Positions 63,948-64,000 of a DNA stretch of 64,000 nt are shown piece by piece. The notes below the pieces were generated by a model, which was given only the letters and a program-made list of their open reading frames with translations, had not been told where the DNA came from and did no database searches. Origin of the DNA: Actinomyces sp. (lineage in GTDB: Bacteria; Actinomycetota; Actinomycetes; Actinomycetales; Actinomycetaceae). The stretch covers positions 33,479 through 97,478 of the forward strand of contig JAHACW010000002.1 in NCBI GenBank assembly GCA_018375675.1, read 5' to 3'. How positions within the stretch are numbered: position 1 is the first letter of the stretch; each line of letters starts with the position of its first letter. Made by a program: the position numbers and the translations under genes.

Positions 63948-64000
63948 GCCTCGCATCCTGAGAGCGGATGGGGAATCCAGACGCTCAAGGCATGGGCAAG
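63948..64000. other. Window end after putA
   Basis: 53 nt with no feature that I can identify. Confidence 0.5.

Noticed and set aside
1-64000. Mobile element, prophage, toxin-antitoxin, defence or biosynthetic cluster
   Set aside because: No transposase, integrase, restriction, Cas or synthase genes were recognised; gene content and codon use are uniformly core-like.

Overview
The window is high-GC chromosomal DNA of an actinobacterium, most likely Actinomycetaceae (Actinomyces/Schaalia). Evidence for this: actinobacterial gene orders (ftsK-pgsA-clgR-DUF3046-recA-recX; lexA next to a LysM SOS gene and nrdR; mraZ-to-divIVA division cluster followed by lspA-rluD-dnaE), PriA-type hisA standing alone beside infC, a PAC2-family protein, DUF3046 and DUF3040 proteins, and fused PutA. 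No rRNA, tRNA, insertion sequence, prophage or CRISPR array was seen. Nearly everything is core genome.

Layout: 1-9.4 kb carries the end of an upstream gene (possibly RNase J), a PfkB kinase, ftsK, pgsA, clgR, DUF3046, SOS-controlled recA, recX, pncC and miaB. 9.4-9.8 kb is a non-coding interval with strong hairpins and a candidate structured RNA that has a C7 loop. 9.8-20.2 kb carries a tandem YbjN pair (-), miaA, dapF, an RsmC-like methylase (-), hflX, a DinG-like helicase, ldh (apparent stop-codon loss), lexA (-), the divergent SOS-controlled LysM protein and nrdR. 20.2-29.8 kb carries an acyl-CoA ligase with an 11-residue-repeat tail (-), serA (-), a HelD/HelR-like RNA-polymerase helicase (-) with a rifamycin-element-like motif upstream, PAC2 (+), a spermidine-synthase-like protein (-), dinB and DUF3040.

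30.2-46.5 kb is the division and cell-wall cluster: mraZ, rsmH, ftsL-like, ftsI, murF, mraY, murD, ftsW, murG, murC, ftsQ, ftsZ, pgeF, sepF, yggT, divIVA. Most junctions overlap, so it is probably read as a few long operons; murE and a ylmE homologue are missing from their usual places. 46.6-51.7 kb carries lspA, rluD-like and dnaE. 51.7-56.6 kb carries a small S4 protein (-), a conserved hypothetical, priA, an SseB-like protein, then the translation operon infC (AUC start, structured leader with an intrinsic terminator), rpmI, rplT and a TrmH-family methylase. 56.7-64 kb carries thiL, a small unknown ORF, a membrane-anchored unknown protein, a TetR regulator and PutA.

Two regulatory themes recur. 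SOS boxes of the CGAAC-N4-GTTCG type lie before recA, lexA and the LysM gene. At least eleven genes have a TAnnnT -10 hexamer ending only 6-8 nt before the start codon, which points to widespread leaderless transcription. I saw no clearly novel multi-gene system; the best leads are single elements: the structured RNA, the infC leader, the RAE-like motif at the HelD gene, the repeat tail of the acyl-CoA ligase, and the altered PriA active-site loop.
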